Assembly: GCF_030385785.1 (NCBI RefSeq)
Contig: NZ_JAUEDK010000002.1
Coordinates: 124,001-188,000 of the forward strand
DNA from: Crenobacter oryzisoli
GTDB lineage: Bacteria; Pseudomonadota; Gammaproteobacteria; Burkholderiales; Chromobacteriaceae
Direction of reading: 5' to 3'
Length of the DNA: 64,000 nucleotides
The notes beneath the pieces are model-generated. The model saw only the letters and a program-made list of their open reading frames with translations. It was not told the origin of the DNA and did not search any database. Positions 16,511 to 23,816 of the stretch are shown piece by piece (within the stretch, counting starts at the first letter, position 1; every line of letters begins with the position of its first letter). The translations under genes and the position numbers were made by a program.

Positions 16511-16577
16511 TATTACGTAATACATTATATATTTACAAAACACTTCATAATTTTTCCGATAACTATACTTATCGGAA
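16511..16577. promoter_or_regulatory. AT-rich palindromic region between kfrA-like and recombinase genes
   Basis: Contains a perfect 12-bp palindrome TATTACGTAATA (16511-16522) and an inverted repeat TTCCGATA/TATCGGAA (16554-16561 with 16570-16577, eight-base spacer). Base composition is far lower in GC than the flanks. This is the shared promoter region of the divergent pair. KfrA-type proteins bind AT-rich repeats at their own promoters, so operator function is a reasonable inference; recombinase binding is the alternative. Confidence 0.6.
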
Positions 16578-16604
16578 GTTTTTGGGCGATACTGCGCAAA
16601 ACAC

Positions 16605-17786
16605 ATGCATCGATATGCACCTGAATTCAGCCGAACACCCATGAACCCGCCCTTCTCGCCCCCGGACACCCCAGGCCCTGTCAAATCTACCGAGCCCCAC
16701 CTCATCGAACCTCGCCCGCTCATCGCCGCACGCAGCGACGAGGAACAGATCCTGACCTGGCTTGCCGAGCACACTGACAGCCCACGCACCCAGGCCAGCT
16801 ACCGCAAGGAAGCCGAGCGCCTTATGCTGTGGCTATACCCCCGGCAACTCAGCCTCGCTCAGCTTAGCCGCGAGGACGTGCTGGCCTATGAACGCTTCTT
16901 GCAGAATCCGCCGGCCGAATGGGTCGGCCCGGCACGGCCTCGCCACCACCCCGATTGGAGACCACTGACCGGCCCGCTGTCGCCCAATAGCATTCGCCAT
17001 GCGATGACGGTGCTCGGCGCTCTGTACGGCTACCTGATCGACGCTGGCGTCCTGCGCGGCAACCCGTTTCGCCTAGTGAAAAAACGCCGCTCCAACGGCA
17101 CTGCCAAACATCTAGGCGTGGAGCGCTTTCTCGACAATGCGAGCTGGCAACGGGTGCTGGACGAAATCGACCAACTCCCCAGAGACACGCCGCGCCAACA
17201 AGAACACGCCACCCGCGCCGAATGGCTGTTCACCCTGCTTTACCTGACCGGCGCCCGACGCAGCGAAATTGCACAGGCGAGGATGGGGGACTGCTTCGAG
17301 CGGCGTGGCCGCTGGTGGTGGCGCGTCTACGGCAAGGGCGGCAGCGTCGCCGACGTGCCGGTTGGCGAAGAACTGTTATTGGCGCTGACGCGATACCGGC
17401 GGCAGCTTGGCCTGCCGGAACACCCCCACCCTGGCGAAGAGAGCCCGCTGGTGGGGCGCCTCACCGGGGACAGCGAGAAGCGCCTAGAGCCGCTGTCGGA
17501 CAAAGCCATCTACCTGGTCGTGCGCGAGGTACTTCGCCGCACAGCCACACGCAGCGACGACCCAGCCATCCGACAGGTACTCGAATCGGCCAGCACCCAC
17601 TGGCTGCGCCATACCGCAGCCAGCCACCAGCTCGACGCCGGCGTGCCACTACTGATGGTCAGCCAAAACCTACGGCACGCCAGCATCCAGACCACACGAC
17701 GCTATCTGCACAGCGAGGACGACGCCCGCCACGCGGAGACCGGTCGACACAGCATGACGCGACGCAACAAGCCGGATTCGTTATGA
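16605..17786 (+). CDS. Tyrosine-type recombinase/integrase
   Basis: 393 residues. A proline-rich N-terminal tail (1-40) precedes a core-binding domain (about 45-150) and a catalytic domain with Arg218 (LTGARRSE), Lys244 (YGKGG), His332-x-x-Arg335 (HWLRHT), His358 (LRHASIQTT) and Tyr367. All catalytic residues are present, so it should be active. It is longer than XerC/XerD. There is no tRNA, excisionase or phage gene beside it, and chaA begins 31 bases downstream, so it is not an ordinary integrated island. Start may be 16605 or an internal ATG at 16641; neither has a strong ribosome site. It is the divergent partner of the KfrA-like gene. Confidence 0.85.
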   Translation: MHRYAPEFSRTPMNPPFSPPDTPGPVKSTEPHLIEPRPLIAARSDEEQILTWLAEHTDSPRTQASYRKEAERLMLWLYPRQLSLAQLSREDVLAYERFLQNPPAEWVGPARPRHHPDWRPLTGPLSPNSIRHAMTVLGALYGYLIDAGVLRGNPFRLVKKRRSNGTAKHLGVERFLDNASWQRVLDEIDQLPRDTPRQQEHATRAEWLFTLLYLTGARRSEIAQARMGDCFERRGRWWWRVYGKGGSVADVPVGEELLLALTRYRRQLGLPEHPHPGEESPLVGRLTGDSEKRLEPLSDKAIYLVVREVLRRTATRSDDPAIRQVLESASTHWLRHTAASHQLDAGVPLLMVSQNLRHASIQTTRRYLHSEDDARHAETGRHSMTRRNKPDSL

Positions 17787-17817
17787 TGCCAGCCACATAG
17801 ACCACTGCATCAACACC

Positions 17818-18900
17818 ATGCCATTGCTGAAACAAGAAAAAAGCCTGTTGTTCGCCGCGCTGATCGCCGGCGCCGGATTTGCCCTGGAACATTCTCTACT
17901 GGAAGGTGGCCGACTACTGGCTGGCGCCTGCGCCCTCGCCCTCTTGGCGGTGATCATCGGCGTTGCACTACGCGTGGCTCACCATGCCGAAATGCTGGCC
18001 GAAAAACTCGGCGAGCCGTACGGCACAATGATTCTGACGCTGGCTGCCGTGGCGGTCGAAGTGGTGATTCTGGCAATCATGATGCTGGCCGGTGGTAGTC
18101 CGACACTGGCACGCGACACGGTATACTCGGCGCTGATGCTGGATATCAACGGCATTCTCGGCATCGCCGCGATCATCGGTGGCCTGAAACATGGGGAGCA
18201 GCCGTACAACCTGGATTCGGGCAACAGCTATGTATCGATGCTGCTGGTCGCGGTTGGTGTATCGATGTTCGTTCCCGAATTTGTGCCGCACGACAAATGG
18301 CAGGCGTTCTCTGCATTCAACATCGTGGCGATGCTGGTGCTATATGGACTGTTCCTGAAGATGCAGACCGGCCGTCACAGCTATTTCTTCAGCTACAGCC
18401 AGCCCAACAAGGCGCATGACGAGGGCGAGCACGACGCAGCCACAATCCGCACCGGCCGCCACGCCGGCCTGCTGTTGGCGAGCATCGTACTGATCGGCGT
18501 ACTGTCCGAACTGATGGCCGCCTTCCTCGGCAAGGGTCTGGAAGGCAGCGGCCTGCCGGCCATCATCCCGGCCATCGTCGTCGCGCTGATCTCGGCCAGC
18601 CCGGAGATCCTCACCGCAATGCGCGCTGCGCTCGATAATCGGATGCAGGCGGTGCTGAACATCGCGCTCGGCGCCTCGCTCGCCACCGTGGTGCTAACCA
18701 TCCCGGTGATCGAGGGCATCGCGCTTTACACCGGTCAGCCGATCGAGATGGGCATGACGCCAATCCAGACCACGCTGATGCTGCTGACCCTGCTGGTCGC
18801 CTCGATCAATCTGAACGACGGCGAGACCAACGCAATCGAAGGCTATACGCACGCAGCCCTGTTCGCGACCTTCCTGTTTCTATCCGGCATCGGACTGTAG
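17818..18900 (+). CDS. chaA: Calcium/cation:proton antiporter ChaA
   Basis: 360 residues with about eleven hydrophobic segments. It contains the two repeated CaCA-type alpha motifs, around EVVILAIMM/ARDTVYSALM and in the second half ALISASPEILTAMRAAL. A charged histidine-containing loop (HDEGEHD) separates the halves, as in ChaA. The protein exports calcium, sodium or potassium in exchange for protons across the inner membrane, supporting alkaline and salt tolerance. It follows the recombinase closely. Its original terminator has been split by a MITE (see 18931-19088). Confidence 0.9.
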   Translation: MPLLKQEKSLLFAALIAGAGFALEHSLLEGGRLLAGACALALLAVIIGVALRVAHHAEMLAEKLGEPYGTMILTLAAVAVEVVILAIMMLAGGSPTLARDTVYSALMLDINGILGIAAIIGGLKHGEQPYNLDSGNSYVSMLLVAVGVSMFVPEFVPHDKWQAFSAFNIVAMLVLYGLFLKMQTGRHSYFFSYSQPNKAHDEGEHDAATIRTGRHAGLLLASIVLIGVLSELMAAFLGKGLEGSGLPAIIPAIVVALISASPEILTAMRAALDNRMQAVLNIALGASLATVVLTIPVIEGIALYTGQPIEMGMTPIQTTLMLLTLLVASINLNDGETNAIEGYTHAALFATFLFLSGIGL

Positions 18901-18946
18901 CGCCCGCCCCGGCAGACAACCAAAGACAAAGGGCACCCTATGGGTG

Positions 18947-19068
18947 TAATGCCGTTCACTTAAGCCGTTCAGTCCGGATTTTAGCTTCGAAGAACGCTTG
19001 GAAGTAACAAAAAAGCACCGTTTTTCCACCTTGGTGGGCGGTGCTTTTTCCTTAAGTGAACGGCATTA
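18947..19068. mobile_element. 122-bp MITE with 18-bp terminal inverted repeats
   Basis: The ends TAATGCCGTTCACTTAAG (18947-18964) and its exact complement (19051-19068) form an 18-bp perfect terminal inverted repeat. The element is flanked by the 12-bp direct repeat ACCCTATGGGTG (18935-18946 and 19069-19080), a target duplication of the length made by IS4-group transposases (from memory of that family). It carries no open reading frame. Inside, AAAAAGCACCG/CGGTGCTTTTT arms around a CCACC-TT-GGTGG hairpin (19010-19049) form a terminator-like structure readable on both strands. It is best read as an internally deleted IS that kept its ends and transposase terminator. Confidence 0.88.
19010..19049. 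terminator. Terminator-like hairpin inside the MITE
   Basis: An 11-bp outer stem AAAAAGCACCG/CGGTGCTTTTT encloses a second 5-bp hairpin. T runs on both strands allow it to act in either direction, which may replace the terminator the insertion broke. Confidence 0.72.
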
Positions 19069-19116
19069 ACCCTATGGGTGCCCTTTTCTATCTGAAACGC
19101 CACACGGCAAACCGGT

Positions 19117-19413
19117 TCAGAACAGCTCGCCGGTGCGCCCCGTCTGTGATTTGCACGCGATCACCAGCGCACGGTTAATCGCTTCCTTCTTGCTGACACC
19201 CCACCACTCGATCATCTTTTCGAGCGATTTCTGCGCCTCGCGCGACAACTCGACCGTCAGCGACAACTCCTGTAGGCGCGCTCGACGCAACGCCCGGCTA
19301 CGCCGCTTACGCTCGGCCACCGTCATCGCCTGCTCGCCCAGCGGCTTGCGACCGGGCTTTTTCTTGACACCGCCAATCAGGTCGAAAGTGTAATGGTCGC
19401 AGGGGTCTCGCAT
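19117..19413 (-). CDS. Small basic protein, ribbon-helix-helix-like
   Basis: 98 residues. The first half is very basic (KKKPGRKPLGEQ, then AERKRRSRALRRARLQEL). The second half reads LTVELSREAQKSLEKMIEWW then GVSKKEAINRALVIAC, a strand followed by two helices, as in ribbon-helix-helix DNA-binding proteins such as MetJ/Arc relatives. It probably binds DNA as a dimer; the target is unknown. It is convergent with chaA, with the MITE-split terminator between them, and divergent from lysP, so it is a candidate regulator of lysP by position only. Confidence 0.7.
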   Translation of the reverse strand: MRDPCDHYTFDLIGGVKKKPGRKPLGEQAMTVAERKRRSRALRRARLQELSLTVELSREAQKSLEKMIEWWGVSKKEAINRALVIACKSQTGRTGELF

Positions 19414-19655
19414 GGGATAGGTGACGGGTCACGACAGGGGGCGCAAGAATAGCACAAATCTTGGGCAAAAGGTTGATCGAACGTGCCGCTTGGCCACCCC
19501 ACTACCTCCATTCAAACAGCGATCTCTCGCAGCCACGCAGACCTCAGGCGCAGCAACACCCGCACCTTCACATGGCTTGGCGACTGTAGTCAATAATCGT
19601 TTCACCCAGCATTACCGTGTAGAATCCGCCCTTTTTTTCTTACCAGACGGACGCC

Positions 19656-21155
19656 ATGCAAGAACAAGCTGTCGCGCTACGCGACAATTCAGCGCCCTCC
19701 GGCGCGTCGGAACCAACACTGCATCGCAGCCTGAAAGCCCGGCACCTGTCGATGATCGCCATCGGCGGCTCGATCGGCACCGGCCTGTTCGTCGCCTCTG
19801 GCGCCACTGTCGCCAGCGCCGGACCGGGCGGCGCGATCGCCGCCTACCTGCTGATCGGCATCATGGTCTACTTCCTGATGACCAGCCTTGGGGAACTGGC
19901 CGCCCACATGCCTGTGTCCGGCTCGTTCGCCACCTACGGCGCCCGCTTCGTCGATCCGGCGTTCGGCTTCGCCCTCGGCTGGAACTACTGGTACAACTGG
20001 GCCGTGACGATCGCCGTAGAACTCGCAGCCGCCCAACTGGTGATGAACTACTGGTTCCCCGACGTACCCGGCATCTATTGGAGCGCCAGCTTCCTCGGAT
20101 TGATGTTCCTGCTCAACTACGTGTCGGTGAAAGGCTTCGGCGAGGCCGAGTACTGGTTTGCGCTGATCAAGGTGGTAACCGTAATCGTGTTCATCGCGAC
20201 TGGTCTCCTGATGATCGTCGGCATCCTGCACGGCGGCGCACCGGCTACTCTCGCCAACTTCACCACCGGCGACGCCCCCTTCGTCGGCGGCCTCCCGGCG
20301 ATGATCGGCGTGGCGATGATCGCCGGCTTCTCCTTCCAGGGCACCGAACTGATCGGCGTCGCGGCCGGCGAATCCGAAGATCCGCGCCGCAACATCCCGC
20401 GCGCGATCCGCAGCGTGTTCTGGCGTATCCTGCTGTTCTACGTGCTCGCGATCTTCATCATCGGCGCGCTGGTCCCGTACACCGATCCGAGCCTGCTGAA
20501 GACCGACGTGAAGGACATCGGCGTCAGCCCGTTCACCCTGGTCTTCAAGCATGCGGGCCTCGTGTTCGCCGCCGGGCTGATGAACGCGGTGATTCTGACT
20601 GCGGTGCTGTCGGCCGGCAACTCCGGCATGTACGCTTCCACCCGAATGCTGTACGTGATGGCGATCGAGGGCATGGCGCCGAAACTGTTCGGCAAGCTGT
20701 CAGAGAACGGCGTGCCGCGCAATGCGCTATACGCCACTACAGCGGTCGGCGCTTTGTGCTTCCTCACCTCGCTGTTCGGCGACAAGACCGTCTACCTGTG
20801 GCTGCTTAACACTTCGGGCATGACTGGCTTCATCGCCTGGCTCGGCATCGCGATCAGCCATTACCGCTTCCGCAAGGGCATGCAGGCCCAGGGCCGCTCG
20901 GTTGAGGACCTACCATACCGCGCCAAGCTCTTCCCCTTCGGCCCGACCTTCGCATTTGCACTGTGCATGATCATCGCACTCGGCCAGGACTACCAGGCGT
21001 TCAGCAAGGCCACAGTCGACTGGGCCGGCGTTGCGGCGACCTATGTCGGCATCCCGCTGTTCCTGGCGATCTGGTGGGGCTACCGAATCAAGCACAAGAC
21101 CCGCCTTGTCAGCTACCGGGACATGGACCTGGACGGTCACCACGTCCACCCCTGA
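19656..21155 (+). CDS. lysP: Lysine-specific permease LysP
   Basis: 499 residues, 12 predicted membrane helices, APC/AAT family. Remembered E. coli LysP segments recur nearly unchanged: KARHLSMIAIGGSIGTGLF, EAEYWFALIKVVTVIVF, FSFQGTELIGVAAGESEDP and VPYTDPSLLKTDVKDI. It imports lysine with protons across the inner membrane; in E. coli LysP also acts as the lysine sensor for CadC. No cad genes are seen here. The upstream 240 bases show a GTGTAGAAT -10-like box but no recognisable lysine riboswitch. A very long hairpin lies about 80 bases downstream. Confidence 0.93.
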   Translation: MQEQAVALRDNSAPSGASEPTLHRSLKARHLSMIAIGGSIGTGLFVASGATVASAGPGGAIAAYLLIGIMVYFLMTSLGELAAHMPVSGSFATYGARFVDPAFGFALGWNYWYNWAVTIAVELAAAQLVMNYWFPDVPGIYWSASFLGLMFLLNYVSVKGFGEAEYWFALIKVVTVIVFIATGLLMIVGILHGGAPATLANFTTGDAPFVGGLPAMIGVAMIAGFSFQGTELIGVAAGESEDPRRNIPRAIRSVFWRILLFYVLAIFIIGALVPYTDPSLLKTDVKDIGVSPFTLVFKHAGLVFAAGLMNAVILTAVLSAGNSGMYASTRMLYVMAIEGMAPKLFGKLSENGVPRNALYATTAVGALCFLTSLFGDKTVYLWLLNTSGMTGFIAWLGIAISHYRFRKGMQAQGRSVEDLPYRAKLFPFGPTFAFALCMIIALGQDYQAFSKATVDWAGVAATYVGIPLFLAIWWGYRIKHKTRLVSYRDMDLDGHHVHP

Positions 21156-21233
21156 TCTCAACTGGCCACGAGCATCTTCACATGATGAGCGCGGCCACCC
21201 CCGCTAGCCACTGCCATGGTAGGGGCACGCCTC

Positions 21234-21308
21234 TTCAGCCACGAACCCCACGAAAAAACACGAACGTTCCAGCTTTATTTCGTGTTTTTTCGTGGGGTTC
21301 GTGCTGAA
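21234..21308. repeat. Long near-perfect inverted repeat (30-bp arms), likely bidirectional terminator
   Basis: The left arm (21234-21264) and right arm (21279-21308) are complementary over 30 bases with one extra C in the left arm. The loop is 14 bases. Each arm contains CACGAACCCCACG and AAAAAACACGAA. It lies between the 3' ends of lysP and pgpA. Arms this long exceed what a terminator needs, and CACGAA-rich hairpins recur in many genomes as intergenic repeats. Confidence 0.8.
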
Positions 21309-21323
21309 AAGCCTTTTGCTTTT

Positions 21324-21812
21324 CTACATTGGCGGCAGCAGCCGCATTACGATCGCTGCCATTACCGCGGCCAACACATCGTCGACCATAACACCGAAGC
21401 CGCCGTGCACCTTAGAGTCGACCCAGCGGATCGGCCATGGTTTCGCAATATCAAACAAGCGGAACAGCAAGAACGCCACCAACCAGCCGAGTGCAGTCGG
21501 CGGCGCCAACGCGAGCACCGCCAGCATTGCGACAATCTCATCGAACACGATACCGCCGTAGTCGTGCACGCCCAACGCCCTGCCAGTGACTCCACACACC
21601 CAGCAGCCGAGCACAAACAGCGGCATGCAGGCGGCCAGCAACAGGTTGGCAGAGAGCCCCGCCCCCATCCATAGCGCTGCCAATGGCAGCGCTACCAGCG
21701 TACCCCAAGTACCCGGCGCCTTGCGCGCCAGACCTGAGCCGAAGCCGAAGGCAATGAAATGCGCCGGGTGGCGACGCAAAAAAGCCCAGTCTGGCTTAAG
21801 CGAAGTGGTCAT
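21324..21812 (-). CDS. pgpA: Phosphatidylglycerophosphatase A
   Basis: 162 residues, four hydrophobic helices. The PgpA landmarks are FGSGLARKAPGTWGTLVALP near 30-45, the DEIVAM motif, LFRLFDIAKPWPIRWVD, and GVMVDDVLAAV near the end. It removes phosphate from phosphatidylglycerol phosphate in the inner membrane to give phosphatidylglycerol. Its start overlaps the end of thiL by 17 bases, the common thiL-pgpA arrangement of proteobacteria. Confidence 0.94.
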   Translation of the reverse strand: MTTSLKPDWAFLRRHPAHFIAFGFGSGLARKAPGTWGTLVALPLAALWMGAGLSANLLLAACMPLFVLGCWVCGVTGRALGVHDYGGIVFDEIVAMLAVLALAPPTALGWLVAFLLFRLFDIAKPWPIRWVDSKVHGGFGVMVDDVLAAVMAAIVMRLLPPM

Positions 21813-22746
21813 AACCCATCCTGGTCAAGGTCAGCGGCTGGCCCGCCGCATCGGTGACGCGCAGACCGGCCTCGGCATCGATGCGGCCGATACGGGTCAG
21901 TCGCACGCCCAGTTGATTCGCCAGCGCGGCGATCGCGTCGTGCTGCCCCGGGTCGGCGGTAAACAGCAGCTCGTAATCGTCGCCACCTGCGGCGATACAG
22001 TCTGCCAGCTCCCGACGCCGCTCGGCCAGCCATGGCGCGGTCGGCAGCTCATCAAAATTCAGCGTCGCACCGACGTTGGAGCGTTCGAGGATGTGCTGCA
22101 GGTCGCCAGCAAGACCGTCCGACACATCGAGGCAGGCGCGCGCCAGCGGCAGCAGCGCCTGCCCGAGTTCGACGCGCGGGGTCGGCCAGTCGAGCCGCTG
22201 CTGCGCGGCGGCCAGTACCTCGGCCGGTGGTTCCACATCGCCCTTCAGGCGCCGGCGCACCGCCAGCGCGGCGAGGCCCAGTTCGCCGCTGACCCAGATA
22301 TCGTCGCCGACCTGAGCGGCATCGCGGCGCAGCGCCTGGCCATGTGGCGTCTCGCCGAACACCGTCACCGACAGCGTCAGCGGGCCGCGCGTGGTATCGC
22401 CGCCGATCACCGCCACGCCATAGCGTTCGGCCAGACCGAAGAAGCCATCGGCAAACGCCGCGACCCACGACTCGTCCATCGTTGGCAGCGCCACCGACAG
22501 CACCACCCAGCGTGGCACCGCGCCCATTGCTGCCATATCGGACAAATTGACCGCCAACGTCTTGTGGCCAAGCGCACGCGGGTCGACATCGGCGAAAAAG
22601 TGTCGCCCTTCCACCAGCATATCGACCGACACATGCAGGTCGCAGCCGGGCGACGGGCGGACGATCGCAGCGTCATCACCAACACCGAGTACCGCATTGG
22701 GTGCGCTGCGGGTGAAATAGCGGCGAATCAGATCAAATTCGTTCAT
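21796..22746 (-). CDS. thiL: Thiamine-monophosphate kinase
   Basis: 316 residues. The N-terminus has the family start EFDLIRRYF, GVGDDAAIV at 21-29 (metal/phosphate-binding aspartates), SVDMLVEGRHF and the NLSDMAAMGA motif; GGDTTRGP and the C-terminal AAGGDDYELLF complete the ATP site. It phosphorylates thiamine monophosphate to the active diphosphate. It lies downstream of nusB, separated by a hairpin, and is coupled to pgpA. Confidence 0.95.
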   Translation of the reverse strand: MNEFDLIRRYFTRSAPNAVLGVGDDAAIVRPSPGCDLHVSVDMLVEGRHFFADVDPRALGHKTLAVNLSDMAAMGAVPRWVVLSVALPTMDESWVAAFADGFFGLAERYGVAVIGGDTTRGPLTLSVTVFGETPHGQALRRDAAQVGDDIWVSGELGLAALAVRRRLKGDVEPPAEVLAAAQQRLDWPTPRVELGQALLPLARACLDVSDGLAGDLQHILERSNVGATLNFDELPTAPWLAERRRELADCIAAGGDDYELLFTADPGQHDAIAALANQLGVRLTRIGRIDAEAGLRVTDAAGQPLTLTRMGYDHFA

Positions 22747-22768
22747 CGTTTTACCGGTTCAGACAGCA

Positions 22769-22793
22769 AAACACCCGCCAGCGGCGGGTGTTG
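22769..22793 (-). terminator. Hairpin after nusB (partial terminator)
   Basis: ACACCCGCC and GGCGGGTGT arms with a three-base loop, followed on the minus strand by TTTTGCTGT. It probably attenuates read-through from nusB into thiL. Confidence 0.65.
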
Positions 22794-22811
22794 CAGGCAG
22801 TGCGACAGCAC

Positions 22812-23261
22812 TCAGGCATCGCGACGCTTGGCGCGCTGCGCAGCCACTTCGTCGGCTCGCACATCGGCGGCCAGCTTATCGAGCACACCGTTCACAAACT
22901 TGTGACCATCGGTGCCACCGAAGGTTTTGGCGATCTCGATCGCCTCGTTGATGATCACCGGGTACGGCGTCTCGACGTGGTTGATCAGCTCGTGCGCGGC
23001 CATCAGCAAGATGGCGCGTTCAACCGGGCTGACCTCGTCGGCCGGGCGCTCGTAGTACGGAGCAAGACGTGCGGACAAGGTATTCGGATCGTTCAGCACG
23101 CCGAACAGGATGGCGCGGAACAGCGCCTCATCGGCCTTAGAGAAGTAATCGTTCTCGCGCAGGTGCCGTTCGATGATCGAAGCCGGACGGTCGGAGTTAA
23201 GTTGCCATTCGTAGATGCCCTGAACGGCAAACTCGCGGGCACGGCGTCGTGCGGTTTTCAT
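22812..23261 (-). CDS. nusB: Transcription antitermination protein NusB
   Basis: 149 residues. Family features are RRRAREFAVQGIYEWQLN at the N-terminus and ERAILLMAAHELINHVETPYPVIINEAIEIAKTFG in pieces through the C-terminal half, ending FVNGVLDKLA. NusB binds boxA RNA with S10 in rRNA antitermination. The ATG at 23261, with AAGGAAG upstream, was chosen over a start ten codons earlier. It follows ribH, the common ribH-nusB order. Confidence 0.95.
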   Translation of the reverse strand: MKTARRRAREFAVQGIYEWQLNSDRPASIIERHLRENDYFSKADEALFRAILFGVLNDPNTLSARLAPYYERPADEVSPVERAILLMAAHELINHVETPYPVIINEAIEIAKTFGGTDGHKFVNGVLDKLAADVRADEVAAQRAKRRDA

Positions 23262-23311
23262 GAGACTTCCTTTAAAGATCGGGGCGGGCAAGACGGGCCA
23301 AATGGCCCGCC

Positions 23312-23779
23312 TTACGCGCGCAAGGCGGATTGCAGGTTGGCCATTTCCACCGCGACGCGGGCGGCGTCGGCCCCCTTCTCCAGCATGCGCACTTCGGCCT
23401 GCTCGTCGTTCTCGGTGGTGAGGATCGCATTTGCAATCGGAATACCGGCGTCGAGACCGACACGGGTAACGCCCGCGCCAGACTCGTTAGACACCAGTTC
23501 GAAGTGATAGGTCTCGCCGCGAATCACCGCACCCAGCGCCACCAGCGCATCGAAACGGCCGCTCTTGGCCATGCTCTGAAGCACCAGCGGCACTTCGAGC
23601 GCGCCAGGCACGGTCGCGAGCGTCACGTTTTCGGCCTTCACGCCCAAGCGGCTCAGCTCGGTGAGGCAAGCGTCGCGCAAGCCGTGGCAGATGTTCTCGG
23701 AAAAACGAGCCTGCACGATACCGATGCGCAGGGCTTGGCCGTCGAGGTTGGGTTCCAAGCGTTTGATAGCGTCAAGCAT
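23312..23779 (-). CDS. ribH: 6,7-dimethyl-8-ribityllumazine synthase
   Basis: 155 residues, the standard RibH length. It shows VQARFSENI near the N-terminus, [14 protein letters not shown], the [15 protein letters not shown] substrate loop with its conserved histidine, and [16 protein letters not shown]. It condenses the DHBP-derived four-carbon unit with the ribitylaminopyrimidine, and usually forms a 60-mer or decamer. It is preceded by ribB (38-base gap) and followed by nusB. Confidence 0.96.
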   Translation of the reverse strand: MLDAIKRLEPNLDGQALRIGIVQARFSENICHGLRDACLTELSRLGVKAENVTLATVPGALEVPLVLQSMAKSGRFDALVALGAVIRGETYHFELVSNESGAGVTRVGLDAGIPIANAILTTENDEQAEVRMLEKGADAARVAVEMANLQSALRA

Positions 23780-23816
23780 GGTGTTCTCGCAGCGAAATGT
23801 CAGAAAGGGCGCGATT

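Larger units (their letters stand above)
18931..19088. terminator. Ancestral chaA terminator, split by an insertion
   Basis: If 18947-19080 (element plus one duplication copy) is removed, the flanks rejoin as AAAGGGCACCC-TAT-GGGTGCCCTTTT, a perfect bidirectional terminator between the convergent chaA and RHH-like genes. In the present sequence the two arms are about 135 bases apart and each side keeps only a five-base CACCC/GGGTG hairpin. Confidence 0.75.

Noticed and set aside
16406-17817. Prophage or genomic island driven by the recombinase
   Set aside because: No phage genes, no tRNA, no att-like direct repeats and normal housekeeping genes on both sides.
19414-19655. Lysine riboswitch upstream of lysP
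   Set aside because: The 240-base leader lacks the conserved L-box core; no matching helices seen.
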